Positions 51,666-59,522 of a stretch of 64,000 bases of DNA are shown here, one piece after another. The DNA comes from VAZQ01 sp036406655 (GTDB lineage Bacteria; Pseudomonadota; Alphaproteobacteria; Rhizobiales; Xanthobacteraceae). The notes beneath the pieces were generated by a model, which had not been told where the DNA came from, ran no database searches, and saw only the letters and a program-made list of their open reading frames with translations. Numbering within the stretch: the stretch's first letter is position 1; each line of letters opens with the position of its first letter. The position numbers and the translations under genes were made by a program. The stretch spans positions 14,201 through 78,200 of the forward strand of contig DASXAP010000204.1 in the NCBI GenBank assembly GCA_036406655.1, read 5' to 3'.

Positions 51666-52253
51666 TTATTCCGGTCGTTGCCGGCCGACGCAGCCGTTCC
51701 GGTATATGTCGGCACCCTCGGTTGCATCCTGATCGCCAAGGCATTGAAGCAGCACTTTCGGTCCGGACATGTGTCCTTCGGGTGGATCGGGCTTGATCAC
51801 CACGTCCGAGCTGCCGGCAAAATCCGATCTGCTGACGCCGGGCGATCCGATCACGACCACCTTACGGATGCGGTCCCGTTCGGCTGCGCTCAATCCATGC
51901 CAAATCTGCCGAGCGTTGTAACCGCCGCCGGAAAACCCGTAAATCGCCGTTATCCTCGTGTCGTCTCGAATGCGCTCGACGGCCATGCGAACTTGCGGGC
52001 TGTCGCTGCCGGTCGTGCCGGCCACGTCGAGCACTTCGCCCCGGAACCCGAGACGGCTCGCATATTCGAGCGCTGCCTGGTCGTCAAGCTGTCCATGCGG
52101 CTTTCCTGAGTTCGCTACGCCTCGCAGGATCAGCATCACCTGGTTGGAGGTCGATTGCACTGCCGGCGGCTGCCCGGGCTCCGAAAACGCTGCTGCTGCC
52201 GTGACCAGCATCGAAGACACGGCAAGAACGCAAAAGGACTTGTCGAGAGGCAT
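51666..52253 (-). CDS. Exported alpha/beta-hydrolase-like protein
   Basis: Residues 1-22 (SFCVLAVSSMLVTAAAAFSE) are a signal peptide. The mature part contains the nucleophile-elbow motif YGFSGGGYNARQIW near residue 105 and strands such as KVVVIGSPGVSRSDF, recalling a small alpha/beta hydrolase of 195 residues. The catalytic acid and His are not clearly placed, so activity is uncertain. ATG 52253 is chosen since it begins the signal peptide; the longer frame upstream runs through a repeat-bearing intergenic stretch. Confidence 0.65.
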   Translation of the reverse strand: MPLDKSFCVLAVSSMLVTAAAAFSEPGQPPAVQSTSNQVMLILRGVANSGKPHGQLDDQAALEYASRLGFRGEVLDVAGTTGSDSPQVRMAVERIRDDTRITAIYGFSGGGYNARQIWHGLSAAERDRIRKVVVIGSPGVSRSDFAGSSDVVIKPDPPEGHMSGPKVLLQCLGDQDATEGADIYRNGCVGRQRPE

Positions 52254-52642
52254 CGCGACCCTCCGGCCCGTCCAAGCAACGTCGCCACCCGCGCAGTGTT
52301 CCAGGTTTGGCCGAGGCATGCCCGGCGTGCAGGGCAGCGCATTTCCTTCATTTAGACGCAAAGTGCCTCGAGTTCCGCCATGGCTGGGCTTGTCCCCGGC
52401 ATGCACCGCAATGAGCACTGCAAGTTTTTTCCGGGGTGAGCGGGAACATTCTTTCTCGTTTGTAGTTTTGCACCGCGACCACGGGGGGGAGACCCTCCTT
52501 GCCTGATCCGTTCGAGTCGTTGGTGACCACAACAACAAATCGTGCCGCGATCCCGGACGCGGCGGGCTATGGGCGTGTCGACGCGCAGTGCGTCAGGTGC
52601 GTTTCCCCGGTACGGAAGGTCGTTGCTCCTGGAGGTTCAGAA
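52254..52642. other. 389-bp intergenic region with a REP-like half-element
   Basis: No gene is supported here. CCATGGCTGGGCTTGTCCCCGGCATG at 52378-52403 is a single arm of the CATGGCCGGGCTTGTCC family, without a clear partner arm. The region separates divergent genes, so it should hold the promoters of both. A+T-richer patches near 52420-52470 and around 52530 are possible promoter sites, but none is convincing. Confidence 0.45.
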
Positions 52643-54367
52643 ATGTCGCTGCGCGTAGTTCTCGGCACGTGCCTCGCATTGATGCTTATTGCCCCCAACT
52701 GGACAGCCATTGCAGCACCTGAAGGCAAGCAGTCCTCCGTTGCTTCCGATAAACATGCTTCTTCCTCGCGTTCCGCACGCAAGGATGCAGAGACGGACCA
52801 GCCTCGGAAGGGGCGAGCGCGGTCGGTGGCTGGGCGAGGGAAAGCCGAAGAGGAGGAGGACCGTCCCCGGAAGTCAGCCGGCGCGAGGGGACGAGCCGAC
52901 AATGACGAGGACTCCCGGAAGAGCTCGGCCGCCGGGAGAGCGAAAGCCGAGAGGAGCGAGGACGCGCGGCGGAAATCGGCTGCTGCGAGAGGGCGGGGCG
53001 ACGAGGACGAGGACGCTCCCAGGAAATCGGCTCGTGCGAGGGGACGAGCCGACAAGAACGAGGACTCCGCGAAAAGCTCGAGGGCCGCGAGAGCGAAAGC
53101 CGAGAGGGACGAGGACGCGCCGCGGAAATCGGCTGCTGCGAGAGGGCGGGCCGACGAGGACGAGGACGCTCCCAGGAAATCAGCGAGGGCGCGAGTCGAC
53201 AAGGACGAGAACGTTGCAAAGAAGTCGGCCGGGAAAGGACGCGCCGAGAACGAGGAGTCCTCCAGCGAAACGGCTCAGAAGAGACGGGTTCAGAAAGATG
53301 CGGCTTCCGAGCCCTCATCCGATGCGATTGTCGCGGAGCTGAAGCAGCAAGTGCGCGAGCTGCGGCGGCAGCTCGGCGACAGAGAGCGTCTGCGCGCTGA
53401 ATTGGCGGCCGCCAGGACGGCGGAAGAAACCGTGCCGGCGCTGAAGCAGCAACTGCGCGATCTGCGCAAGCAACTTGCCGACATGGAACGTCTGCGTGCC
53501 GAGCTTGCAGCAGTCAAGGCACAATTCCACAGCGACCGCCCCAAATATACGCTCTGGGGCGGCGTCCCGTTGACGCTTCCTGCCTCCTCACGCGCGCCGG
53601 AGCGCGCCAGTCCGGCGATTGCGGCGCTGGCATTGCCCCTGCCGGATGTGCGCAAGCTTGCTCCGCGCCCGCTGCTGCCGCCGGTCAATCCGGCCACATT
53701 GACCGATCCGGCGGCTGTCAGGGAGCGGTTCGATCGAGTGCTGCCGCCCAGATCGGCGGTCGAGGAGGCGAAGGCCTATCTCGTCAAGACGGCGACCCCC
53801 GGCTACACGATGATGCGCCAAGGCGTCGCGCTGGCGATTGATCGGCTTCATCCGGGGTTCGCCGTCAAGCTGGCGCAGGCGATCAGGCGCGCGCGGGACG
53901 AGGGCATGCCGGAGGCCGGCGTCTTTTCGGCCTATCGTCCGCCGGCTTTCGGCATCGGCGGTTTCAGGGACAAGTTCGACTCGCTCCACAGCTATGGGCT
54001 GGCGACCGACATCACCGGCATCGGCCATGCCGGGTCGGCGTCCGCGCATCGGTGGCGGCAGATCGTGGAGGATGTCGGTCTCTATCTTCCGTATGGTCCC
54101 GACCACGGCACCGAATTCAACCACACGCAATTCGTCCCGGCGAAGGTCGCCCCGAGGGAGCTGCGGACGACGATCACTGCGGACGGGCCGATCGACCTCC
54201 GCGTGATGTGGCTGGCCTCGGGGGTCAATGATTACCTGACCGAGCCATCGGCCGTGGCGGTGACCGAACCGTCGGCGGTCACCGAGCCGTCGGCCGTCGC
54301 GGTGACCGGCAGCCCCGGCAGCAACGATGCATCGAGCCAAGCGGTGTCAGACGAGTCAGGGCCTTGA
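52643..54367 (+). CDS. Secreted M15 D-Ala-D-Ala carboxypeptidase-like protein with charged repeats and coiled coil
   Basis: Four parts are visible in 574 residues. Residues 1-25 are a signal peptide (LGTCLALMLIAPNWTAIAAP). Residues ~69-205 hold about eight 17-residue charged repeats with a D-E-D-x-x-R-K-S-A core and R-G-R-A-D ends. Residues ~229-295 are a two-heptad-block coiled coil containing LKQQVRELRRQL and LKQQLRDLRKQL. Residues ~385-500 are a VanY-like M15 domain with SAYRPP, His449 and Asp456 (HSYGLATDI) and His494 (EFNHTQF) as zinc ligands. The tail repeats T-E-P-S-A-V. GGAGG precedes ATG 52643. The linker probably spans the periplasm or binds wall polymers, while the M15 domain trims peptides. 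Confidence 0.85.
   Translation: MSLRVVLGTCLALMLIAPNWTAIAAPEGKQSSVASDKHASSSRSARKDAETDQPRKGRARSVAGRGKAEEEEDRPRKSAGARGRADNDEDSRKSSAAGRAKAERSEDARRKSAAARGRGDEDEDAPRKSARARGRADKNEDSAKSSRAARAKAERDEDAPRKSAAARGRADEDEDAPRKSARARVDKDENVAKKSAGKGRAENEESSSETAQKRRVQKDAASEPSSDAIVAELKQQVRELRRQLGDRERLRAELAAARTAEETVPALKQQLRDLRKQLADMERLRAELAAVKAQFHSDRPKYTLWGGVPLTLPASSRAPERASPAIAALALPLPDVRKLAPRPLLPPVNPATLTDPAAVRERFDRVLPPRSAVEEAKAYLVKTATPGYTMMRQGVALAIDRLHPGFAVKLAQAIRRARDEGMPEAGVFSAYRPPAFGIGGFRDKFDSLHSYGLATDITGIGHAGSASAHRWRQIVEDVGLYLPYGPDHGTEFNHTQFVPAKVAPRELRTTITADGPIDLRVMWLASGVNDYLTEPSAVAVTEPSAVTEPSAVAVTGSPGSNDASSQAVSDESGP
52844..53252 (+). repeat. Coding tandem array of ~51-bp units (17-residue charged repeats)
   Basis: Units of 17 residues recur: NDEDSRKSSAAGRAKAE (87-103), RSEDARRKSAAARGRGD (104-120), EDEDAPRKSARARGRAD (121-137), KNEDSAKSSRAARAKAE (138-154) and RDEDAPRKSAAARGRAD (155-171), then two slightly shortened units. 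Units 1-3 and 4-6 form a higher-order 51-residue (153-bp) duplication. The high DNA identity between distant units suggests recent expansion and possible length variation between strains. Confidence 0.85.
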
Positions 54368-54476
54368 TAGCCGCGGCGAGCTGAACGATGACGTCCCGCA
54401 CCGCCACGCCGCCGCGAGATTCTTCATTCAGCCGCAAGAAGGCAGGCGAGATATCGCGGGGAATTGGGGCTTGCCC

Positions 54477-55757
54477 TTATGAGACGGGAGCCCGTGCCGA
54501 CGACCGATGCGTAATCAAAGGTCTTGTCTCCGGCATCGCCAACCAGGCGATCAACACTGCCAGCAGAGCCACTGACGCAATGCTCAGAAAGACGATCATG
54601 CGCCCGAAACTGGCAGCTATGAGACCGAACACCGCAGTGCTCAATGAAGCGCCGATACCAGATGCTGTTCCGACGAGACCTTGCGACAGGTTGAAGCGAC
54701 CGGTGCCGGTCGTCAGATCTGCAATGACGAGCGCCGTCAACACGCCAATCACCGCTCCACTGACACCATCCAGCAACTGAATGACAAGGAGCAGTGGAGG
54801 ATCAGTGATCAACATGAGCAGCAACGCACGGATCGGCAATGCCCCGAGTCCAACCAGAAGAAGCGGTCGCCGACCCCAGTTCTTGGCCTGTCTTCCGACC
54901 CACGGGGCTATCACTGCAACAATGATCTGCGGCAGCACGATCAACGCCGATACAATGAGCGAGGAGTGGCTGTCGCCTCGATATGTCAGAGCCTCTCCGA
55001 CAAGCGGCAACACCGACGCGTTGGCGAATTGAAAGAAGAACAGGCATGCACTGAGGACGACCAATCCTGGGCTCTTCCACAGGCTCGCGCGCTCGGCGCG
55101 CGCGGGCAGGTCGGGCGGGTGGTGATGAGGAGCTCCACAGGAGCGACCGAAGTGAATATCGGCTGCATGGATTCGAGCGAGAGCGACAAGCAGAGGCAGA
55201 GTGAGCGCGACGACCAGCAGGAAAATCGCTCGATACGAGAAGGCATATCCGACCAGGCCCATAAGTGCCGCTGCAGCAAGACTTCCAGTCGCCGCAAAGC
55301 GCTGATTGCGCCCCAGCCGTTCCGGCAGGGCCGAATGACCGACTACGCCGAGGCTGATTGCCGCGATCGCCGGCCCCAGGATCCCGCCGGTCATCCCCTG
55401 CAGCGTCAGCCCGATCAGAACCAGCGGAAAGCTCGACTGAAATTCAATAATCATGGCGCTGAGAGCCACCACGAGGACGCCCAGCGCCACGATCGCCCGC
55501 TTGGAGCGGACCGTGTCCAGCAGCTCCCCGCCGGGCACCTGGCTGAGCAAGCCGACGAGAGCACTCGCGCTCAGAACGAAGCCGATCCTCTCCTGGGTCC
55601 ATTTCTGATCGGCTAGATAAACCGCCACATACGGACCGAAGCCTGCCAATATCCCCGCAAGGAAGAAATTGACCGCATCCAGGCCGTGCAAGCTCGCCTT
55701 GCGGGGGGAGAGGTCTGCGGCAGCGGACGTCGGTCGGATGGTCGTGGGCGTCGACAT
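54477..55757 (-). CDS. Major facilitator superfamily transporter
   Basis: A 12-helix inner-membrane transporter of 426 residues. The first helix reads FFLAGILAGFGPYVAVYLAD, the conserved loop 2-3 motif is G-G-E-L-L-D-T-V-R-S-K-R near residue 78, and two six-helix halves are separated by a His/Pro-rich cytoplasmic loop (GAPHHHPPDLPARA near 215). It is in the UMF1/drug-efflux-like class; the substrate is unknown. ATG 55757 is preferred over a start 14 codons earlier. It lies 134 bp after the pentose-phosphate operon and may be separately transcribed. Confidence 0.85.
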   Translation of the reverse strand: MSTPTTIRPTSAAADLSPRKASLHGLDAVNFFLAGILAGFGPYVAVYLADQKWTQERIGFVLSASALVGLLSQVPGGELLDTVRSKRAIVALGVLVVALSAMIIEFQSSFPLVLIGLTLQGMTGGILGPAIAAISLGVVGHSALPERLGRNQRFAATGSLAAAALMGLVGYAFSYRAIFLLVVALTLPLLVALARIHAADIHFGRSCGAPHHHPPDLPARAERASLWKSPGLVVLSACLFFFQFANASVLPLVGEALTYRGDSHSSLIVSALIVLPQIIVAVIAPWVGRQAKNWGRRPLLLVGLGALPIRALLLMLITDPPLLLVIQLLDGVSGAVIGVLTALVIADLTTGTGRFNLSQGLVGTASGIGASLSTAVFGLIAASFGRMIVFLSIASVALLAVLIAWLAMPETRPLITHRSSARAPVS

Positions 55758-55891
55758 CGTCCCTTCGCATCCAGGCTTCACGAGGCGGGCTTCGCTCAAG
55801 GCAGAAGTGTCCTTTGCGTGCCGCCAGGCGCTCCTCGATCAGCGCCCACTCACAGTCAAATGAACGGTCCACCCGGCGCCATTGCATCGAC

Positions 55892-57187
55892 CTATGCGCC
55901 GTTGCGCCAATGCATTGCCGCTCCTTCGGCGTGCTCCGCGGCCGCGCCCTGCGAGATGGTCGCCGAGTTACCGAGCAATCGGATGATCTCGTCCGCAATC
56001 TGGACGGCGGAAGCGCCCGCATCGACCGTCAGCGGATCCTCGCTCGGATCCGGCTCTTCGAGAGTGTCGATCTGGCTTCGCAGCAACGCCGGAGGCATGA
56101 AATGGCCGTGGCGTCCTGCCAGATGCTCGGCGATCAAGTCGCGACCACCACGCAAATAGACCAACCTTACCTCCGGACGGTCGCCGATAATGACTTGGCG
56201 ATAGGCTCGTTTGAGCGCGGAGCACGTGATGATGCCGGGCTGCTTCTTGCAGCGCTGTCCATCGATCCAGCCGGCGACCCGCTCCAGCCACGGCAGGCGG
56301 TCGGCGTCCGTGAGCGGAATGCCGGCGTGCATCTTGGCGATGTTTGCGTCCGGATGGAGCGAATCGCCCTCCTCGAACGGCCAGCCGAGGCGCGCTGAAA
56401 GCTCTTCCGCGATCGTCGACTTGCCGGATCCCGACACGCCCATGATCACCAGGATCGGCGGACTCCCGCGATGGGCGCGGGCGCTGTCGAGGCGGTGGAC
56501 GCCGGTCGCATCGGCCACGAAAACCGGATCGGCGCGGCTGACGAAAAGGCCGCTTTCTACCACGCCGACGATACGCCTGATGCGGTCCTCCAATCGTGCC
56601 GGATCGTTGATGCGGCCGAAATCGCAATCAAGAATGAGGTTGCCGCTGTCGGTGACAAACGGCGCCACCGACGACATGCGGGCGCGAGCGCTGGCGCCGA
56701 GCACTTCGAGCGATTCGCGGGTAGCTTCCAGCCCGAAGGAAACCACTTCCACGGGAAGCGGCGTCCGTGCACCCAGTCGGTCGACCATCTTGCTGCCATC
56801 GACGACGATCGCGAGGCGATGGCTCGCGGCGGCGACAATCTTCTCGCGTAACAAGGCTCCGCCCCGTCCCTTGATCAGATTGAGCGTGCCGCGCTCGACT
56901 TCGTCAGCACCATCGATCGTGAGGTCGATCCGGTGATGCTCGCTGAACGAGGTCAGCGGGATGCCCGCAGCCTGGGCCTGCATTGCCGTACGCTCCGAGG
57001 TGGGGATACCGACAATGCGCAGGCCTTGCCGTTGGCGCCGCGCGAGCGCTTCGACCGCGAAAGCCGCGGTCGAGCCGCTGCCTAGCCCGACGACCATGTC
57101 GTTCTCGACCAATTGCACCGCGGCCTCGGCGGCGGCACGCTTGAGAGCGTCGGTATCGACACGGGGAGAGGAAGGAGCCGCATTCAT
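55892..57187 (-). CDS. Bifunctional ribose-5-phosphate isomerase A / gluconokinase fusion
   Basis: One open frame of 431 residues joins two enzymes. Residues ~1-232 are RpiA (ribulose-5-P to ribose-5-P): VVGLGSGSTAAFAVEAL at 32-48, the active-site I-D-G-A-D-E at 91-96, LIKGRGGALLREKI at 105-118 and VVESGLFVSRAD near 210. Residues ~243-405 are a GntK-type gluconate kinase: ILVIMGVSGSGKSTIAEEL (Walker A 250-258), the D-x-L-H-P substrate motif near 275-279, TCSALKRAYRQ near 321 and RHGHFMPPALLRSQ near 359. A ~10-residue linker joins them. The start overlaps the rpe stop (ATGA). No stop or frameshift interrupts the join. Confidence 0.92.
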   Translation of the reverse strand: MNAAPSSPRVDTDALKRAAAEAAVQLVENDMVVGLGSGSTAAFAVEALARRQRQGLRIVGIPTSERTAMQAQAAGIPLTSFSEHHRIDLTIDGADEVERGTLNLIKGRGGALLREKIVAAASHRLAIVVDGSKMVDRLGARTPLPVEVVSFGLEATRESLEVLGASARARMSSVAPFVTDSGNLILDCDFGRINDPARLEDRIRRIVGVVESGLFVSRADPVFVADATGVHRLDSARAHRGSPPILVIMGVSGSGKSTIAEELSARLGWPFEEGDSLHPDANIAKMHAGIPLTDADRLPWLERVAGWIDGQRCKKQPGIITCSALKRAYRQVIIGDRPEVRLVYLRGGRDLIAEHLAGRHGHFMPPALLRSQIDTLEEPDPSEDPLTVDAGASAVQIADEIIRLLGNSATISQGAAAEHAEGAAMHWRNGA

Positions 57188-57924
57188 GACGTCACCGCCG
57201 CCGCTGCGGCCCTCGTGCGAATTTCGGCAATAGCCTTGGCGTAATCCTTGGCTCCAAAAATTGCCGAGCCGGCAACGATCGCTGTTGCGCCGGCGGCCAC
57301 CGCCTCCGCGGCCGTTGTCGCGTTCTCGCCGCCATCGACCTCGATCACTGGGCGCAGGCCGCGCTCAGCGCACATCGCGCGCAGCCGCAGAATCTTGGGC
57401 AGCATCTCGGGCAGGAAGCTTTGGCCGCCGAATCCGGGATTGACGGTCATCACCAGAGCAACGTCGCACAGATGCAGAACATATTCGACAAGCTCCGGCG
57501 GGGTGGCCGGATCGAGCACCACGCCTGCCTTCTTGCCGAGCGCGCGGATTTTCGACAGCACCCGATGCAGATGGGTTGTCGAGCCCGGCTCGGCCTGCAC
57601 CAGCAGATGATCGGCGCCGGCGTCGGCGAACGCGGCGAGATAGCGCTCCGGCTCGACGATCATCAAATGAACGTTGAGTGGCTTTGCCGTCGAGCGGCGG
57701 ATCGCCTGGAGCACAACCGGTCCGATGGTGATGTTGGGAACGAAACGTCCGTCCATGATGTCGACATGGATCCAGTCCGCGCCGGCAGCATCGACAGCGC
57801 GGATTTCTTCACCCAATCGAGCGAAATCGGCCGACAGGACCGAGGGCGCTACGATGATCGACGGCATCCTGCCGCGCGCACTGACCCGCTCGGCTTCGAG
57901 CATCGAAGCTCTTGCAGACCTCAT
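57184..57924 (-). CDS. rpe: Ribulose-phosphate 3-epimerase
   Basis: Interconverts ribulose-5-P and xylulose-5-P with a metal-dependent TIM barrel. Family marks are IIVAPSVLSADFARLGEEI, WIHVDIMDGRFVPNITIGP, HLMIVEPERYL, the V-N-P-G-F-G-G-Q-S-F motif and E-V-D-G-G near residue 197. Start choice is open: ATG 57924 overlaps the pgl stop by 4 bp, as do other joints in this operon, but ATG 57867 begins right at the conserved N-terminus and gives the usual ~227 residues. Confidence 0.95.
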   Translation of the reverse strand: MRSARASMLEAERVSARGRMPSIIVAPSVLSADFARLGEEIRAVDAAGADWIHVDIMDGRFVPNITIGPVVLQAIRRSTAKPLNVHLMIVEPERYLAAFADAGADHLLVQAEPGSTTHLHRVLSKIRALGKKAGVVLDPATPPELVEYVLHLCDVALVMTVNPGFGGQSFLPEMLPKILRLRAMCAERGLRPVIEVDGGENATTAAEAVAAGATAIVAGSAIFGAKDYAKAIAEIRTRAAAAAVTS

Positions 57925-58679
57925 CGCGCACGCGCCCCTTTGCGGCGGGGCACCTGTTCCGTGCCGGCCGCCGCTCGATCGACAAACCAATACAGCTCGC
58001 CAACCGGTCGGACGCGCGCCGCCGGCACTCGACTGTTGCCCGCGCGGATCTCGCTGAAGATCGCGGCCTTCTCCTCGCCTGCCACCAGAAATGCGACGCG
58101 CCGGCTGCTCTCGATGGCCGGATAGGTCATGGTGATGCGAACCTCCGGCCGGCCATGCGAGATGGCGGCCACCCAGTGCCCGCGCTCGTTCAGCGCCGGC
58201 TCTCCAGGCAGCAGCGATGCGGTGTGGCCATCGGGACCAAGCCCGAGCAGTGTGACGTCGAAGAGCGGGCGTTGCGGATCCAGCGTTACAGCGCCGTACG
58301 CCTCTTGCAGCGTTCGCTCGTAACGCAGCGCCGCGTCCTCCGGCGTGCCGTCGGTCGGAATCGCATGAACGTTCTCCGGCGGCACCGGAGCCTTCGTGAG
58401 CATCGCTATGCGCGTCATCCGATAATTGCTGTCGGGATGATCGTGCGGGACAAAGCGCTCGTCACCCCAGTACCAGGAAACGCGCGGCCAGGGGAAACGA
58501 CCTCTGAATTCATCCGAGGCGAGCAGTCCATAGAGCGTCTTCGGCGTCGAGCCGCCGGAGAGCGAGACGCGGAACGGGCCGGGCGCCGCGAGCGCCGCCC
58601 GCGTCATCCATTCCGCCACGTGATGCGCCAGCGCCAGCGGATCCGCCGATATTTCAATGCGCCCGATCGCCCTGCCCAT
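57921..58679 (-). CDS. pgl: 6-phosphogluconolactonase
   Basis: Hydrolyses 6-phosphogluconolactone made by Zwf. The DevB/NagB-fold protein (252 residues) shows VSLSGGSTPKTLYGLLAS near residue 38, WYWGDERFVPHDHPDSNYRM near 65 and LLGLGPDGHTASLLPGEPA near 145. ATG 58679 lies just 4 bases after the HAD gene stop. It is followed by rpe with a 4-bp overlap, placing it squarely within the pentose-phosphate operon. Confidence 0.94.
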   Translation of the reverse strand: MGRAIGRIEISADPLALAHHVAEWMTRAALAAPGPFRVSLSGGSTPKTLYGLLASDEFRGRFPWPRVSWYWGDERFVPHDHPDSNYRMTRIAMLTKAPVPPENVHAIPTDGTPEDAALRYERTLQEAYGAVTLDPQRPLFDVTLLGLGPDGHTASLLPGEPALNERGHWVAAISHGRPEVRITMTYPAIESSRRVAFLVAGEEKAAIFSEIRAGNSRVPAARVRPVGELYWFVDRAAAGTEQVPRRKGARAR

Positions 58680-58683
58680 GCGC

Positions 58684-59505
58684 TCAATGCCTCGCCGGAC
58701 CAAGAATGAAGGCCTCCATCGCCTTGGCAAAGCCTTCATCGTTGTAGGAATCCGTGACGGCCGCGGCTTGCGCCTTGACCTCGTCCGACGCGTTGCCCAT
58801 GGCGATGCTGAAGCCGGAGCCCCTGAACATCAGCACGTCGTTTGGCTGGTCGCCGATCGTCGCGATCTCCTCCGCCGGCACGCCGACGTGCTGCGCGAGA
58901 TACTCCACCACGGCGCCCTTGTTCGCATCCTTGTTGGTGACATCGAGGTAATAGGGTTGCGACCGGTTGGCGGTCGCAAGCCGACTGAACGCAGCCTGCG
59001 CCTCGGCTTCGCAGCGTTGCACCGCATCGAGATCGTCGCTCACGCCGACGATCTTGGCGACTTGCTGCAGGTGCGCGCGAACGTCGGGAACGACTTTCGG
59101 CTGGAATTTGACGGTCCAGGCTTCGCGGGCGACATGCGGCGCGACGGCCTTGGTGATCAGCCAGTCATTGCCGCTGTAGACCCAGGTATCGAGACGATGC
59201 GCGCGCATCAGATCGATCGCCTGGTGCGCGACATCGGCCGGCACCGTCTTTTGCTGCAGGATGCTGAGATCGCGTTTGACGAACAGCCCGCCGTTGAAGC
59301 CGGCGATCGGCGTTTCGATGTCGAGCACGTCGAACAGCATGGCCATGCCGAGCGGCGGCCGGCCGCTCGTTATGGCGAAACGGATACCCGCTTCCTGCAG
59401 CGCGTTCACAACGTCGCGCGCCCGCCTGGTCACGATCTTCTCCTCGGTGACGAGCGTGCCGTCCACATCCGCCAGCACCAACGAAATCCTGCGCTTCGCT
59501 GCCAT
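58684..59505 (-). CDS. HAD-superfamily (Cof-type) phosphatase
   Basis: A cytosolic Mg-dependent phosphatase of 273 residues. Motif I is LADVDGTLV near residue 12, motif II I-T-S-G-R-P near 46, motif III a Lys in N-K-D-A-N-K-G near 195 and motif IV TIGDQPNDVLMF near 218, with a Cof-type C2 cap in between. Cof-type enzymes often remove phosphate from sugar phosphates, so a housekeeping role against pathway overflow fits its place between zwf and pgl. ATG 59505 is 17 bases after the zwf stop. Confidence 0.88.
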   Translation of the reverse strand: MAAKRRISLVLADVDGTLVTEEKIVTRRARDVVNALQEAGIRFAITSGRPPLGMAMLFDVLDIETPIAGFNGGLFVKRDLSILQQKTVPADVAHQAIDLMRAHRLDTWVYSGNDWLITKAVAPHVAREAWTVKFQPKVVPDVRAHLQQVAKIVGVSDDLDAVQRCEAEAQAAFSRLATANRSQPYYLDVTNKDANKGAVVEYLAQHVGVPAEEIATIGDQPNDVLMFRGSGFSIAMGNASDEVKAQAAAVTDSYNDEGFAKAMEAFILGPARH

Positions 59506-59522
59506 CGCTCGCTTGATTCCGC

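Noticed and set aside
52844..53252. Possible CRISPR array because of regular ~51-bp repeats
   Set aside because: The repeats are in-frame coding units with no unique spacers and no cas genes nearby.
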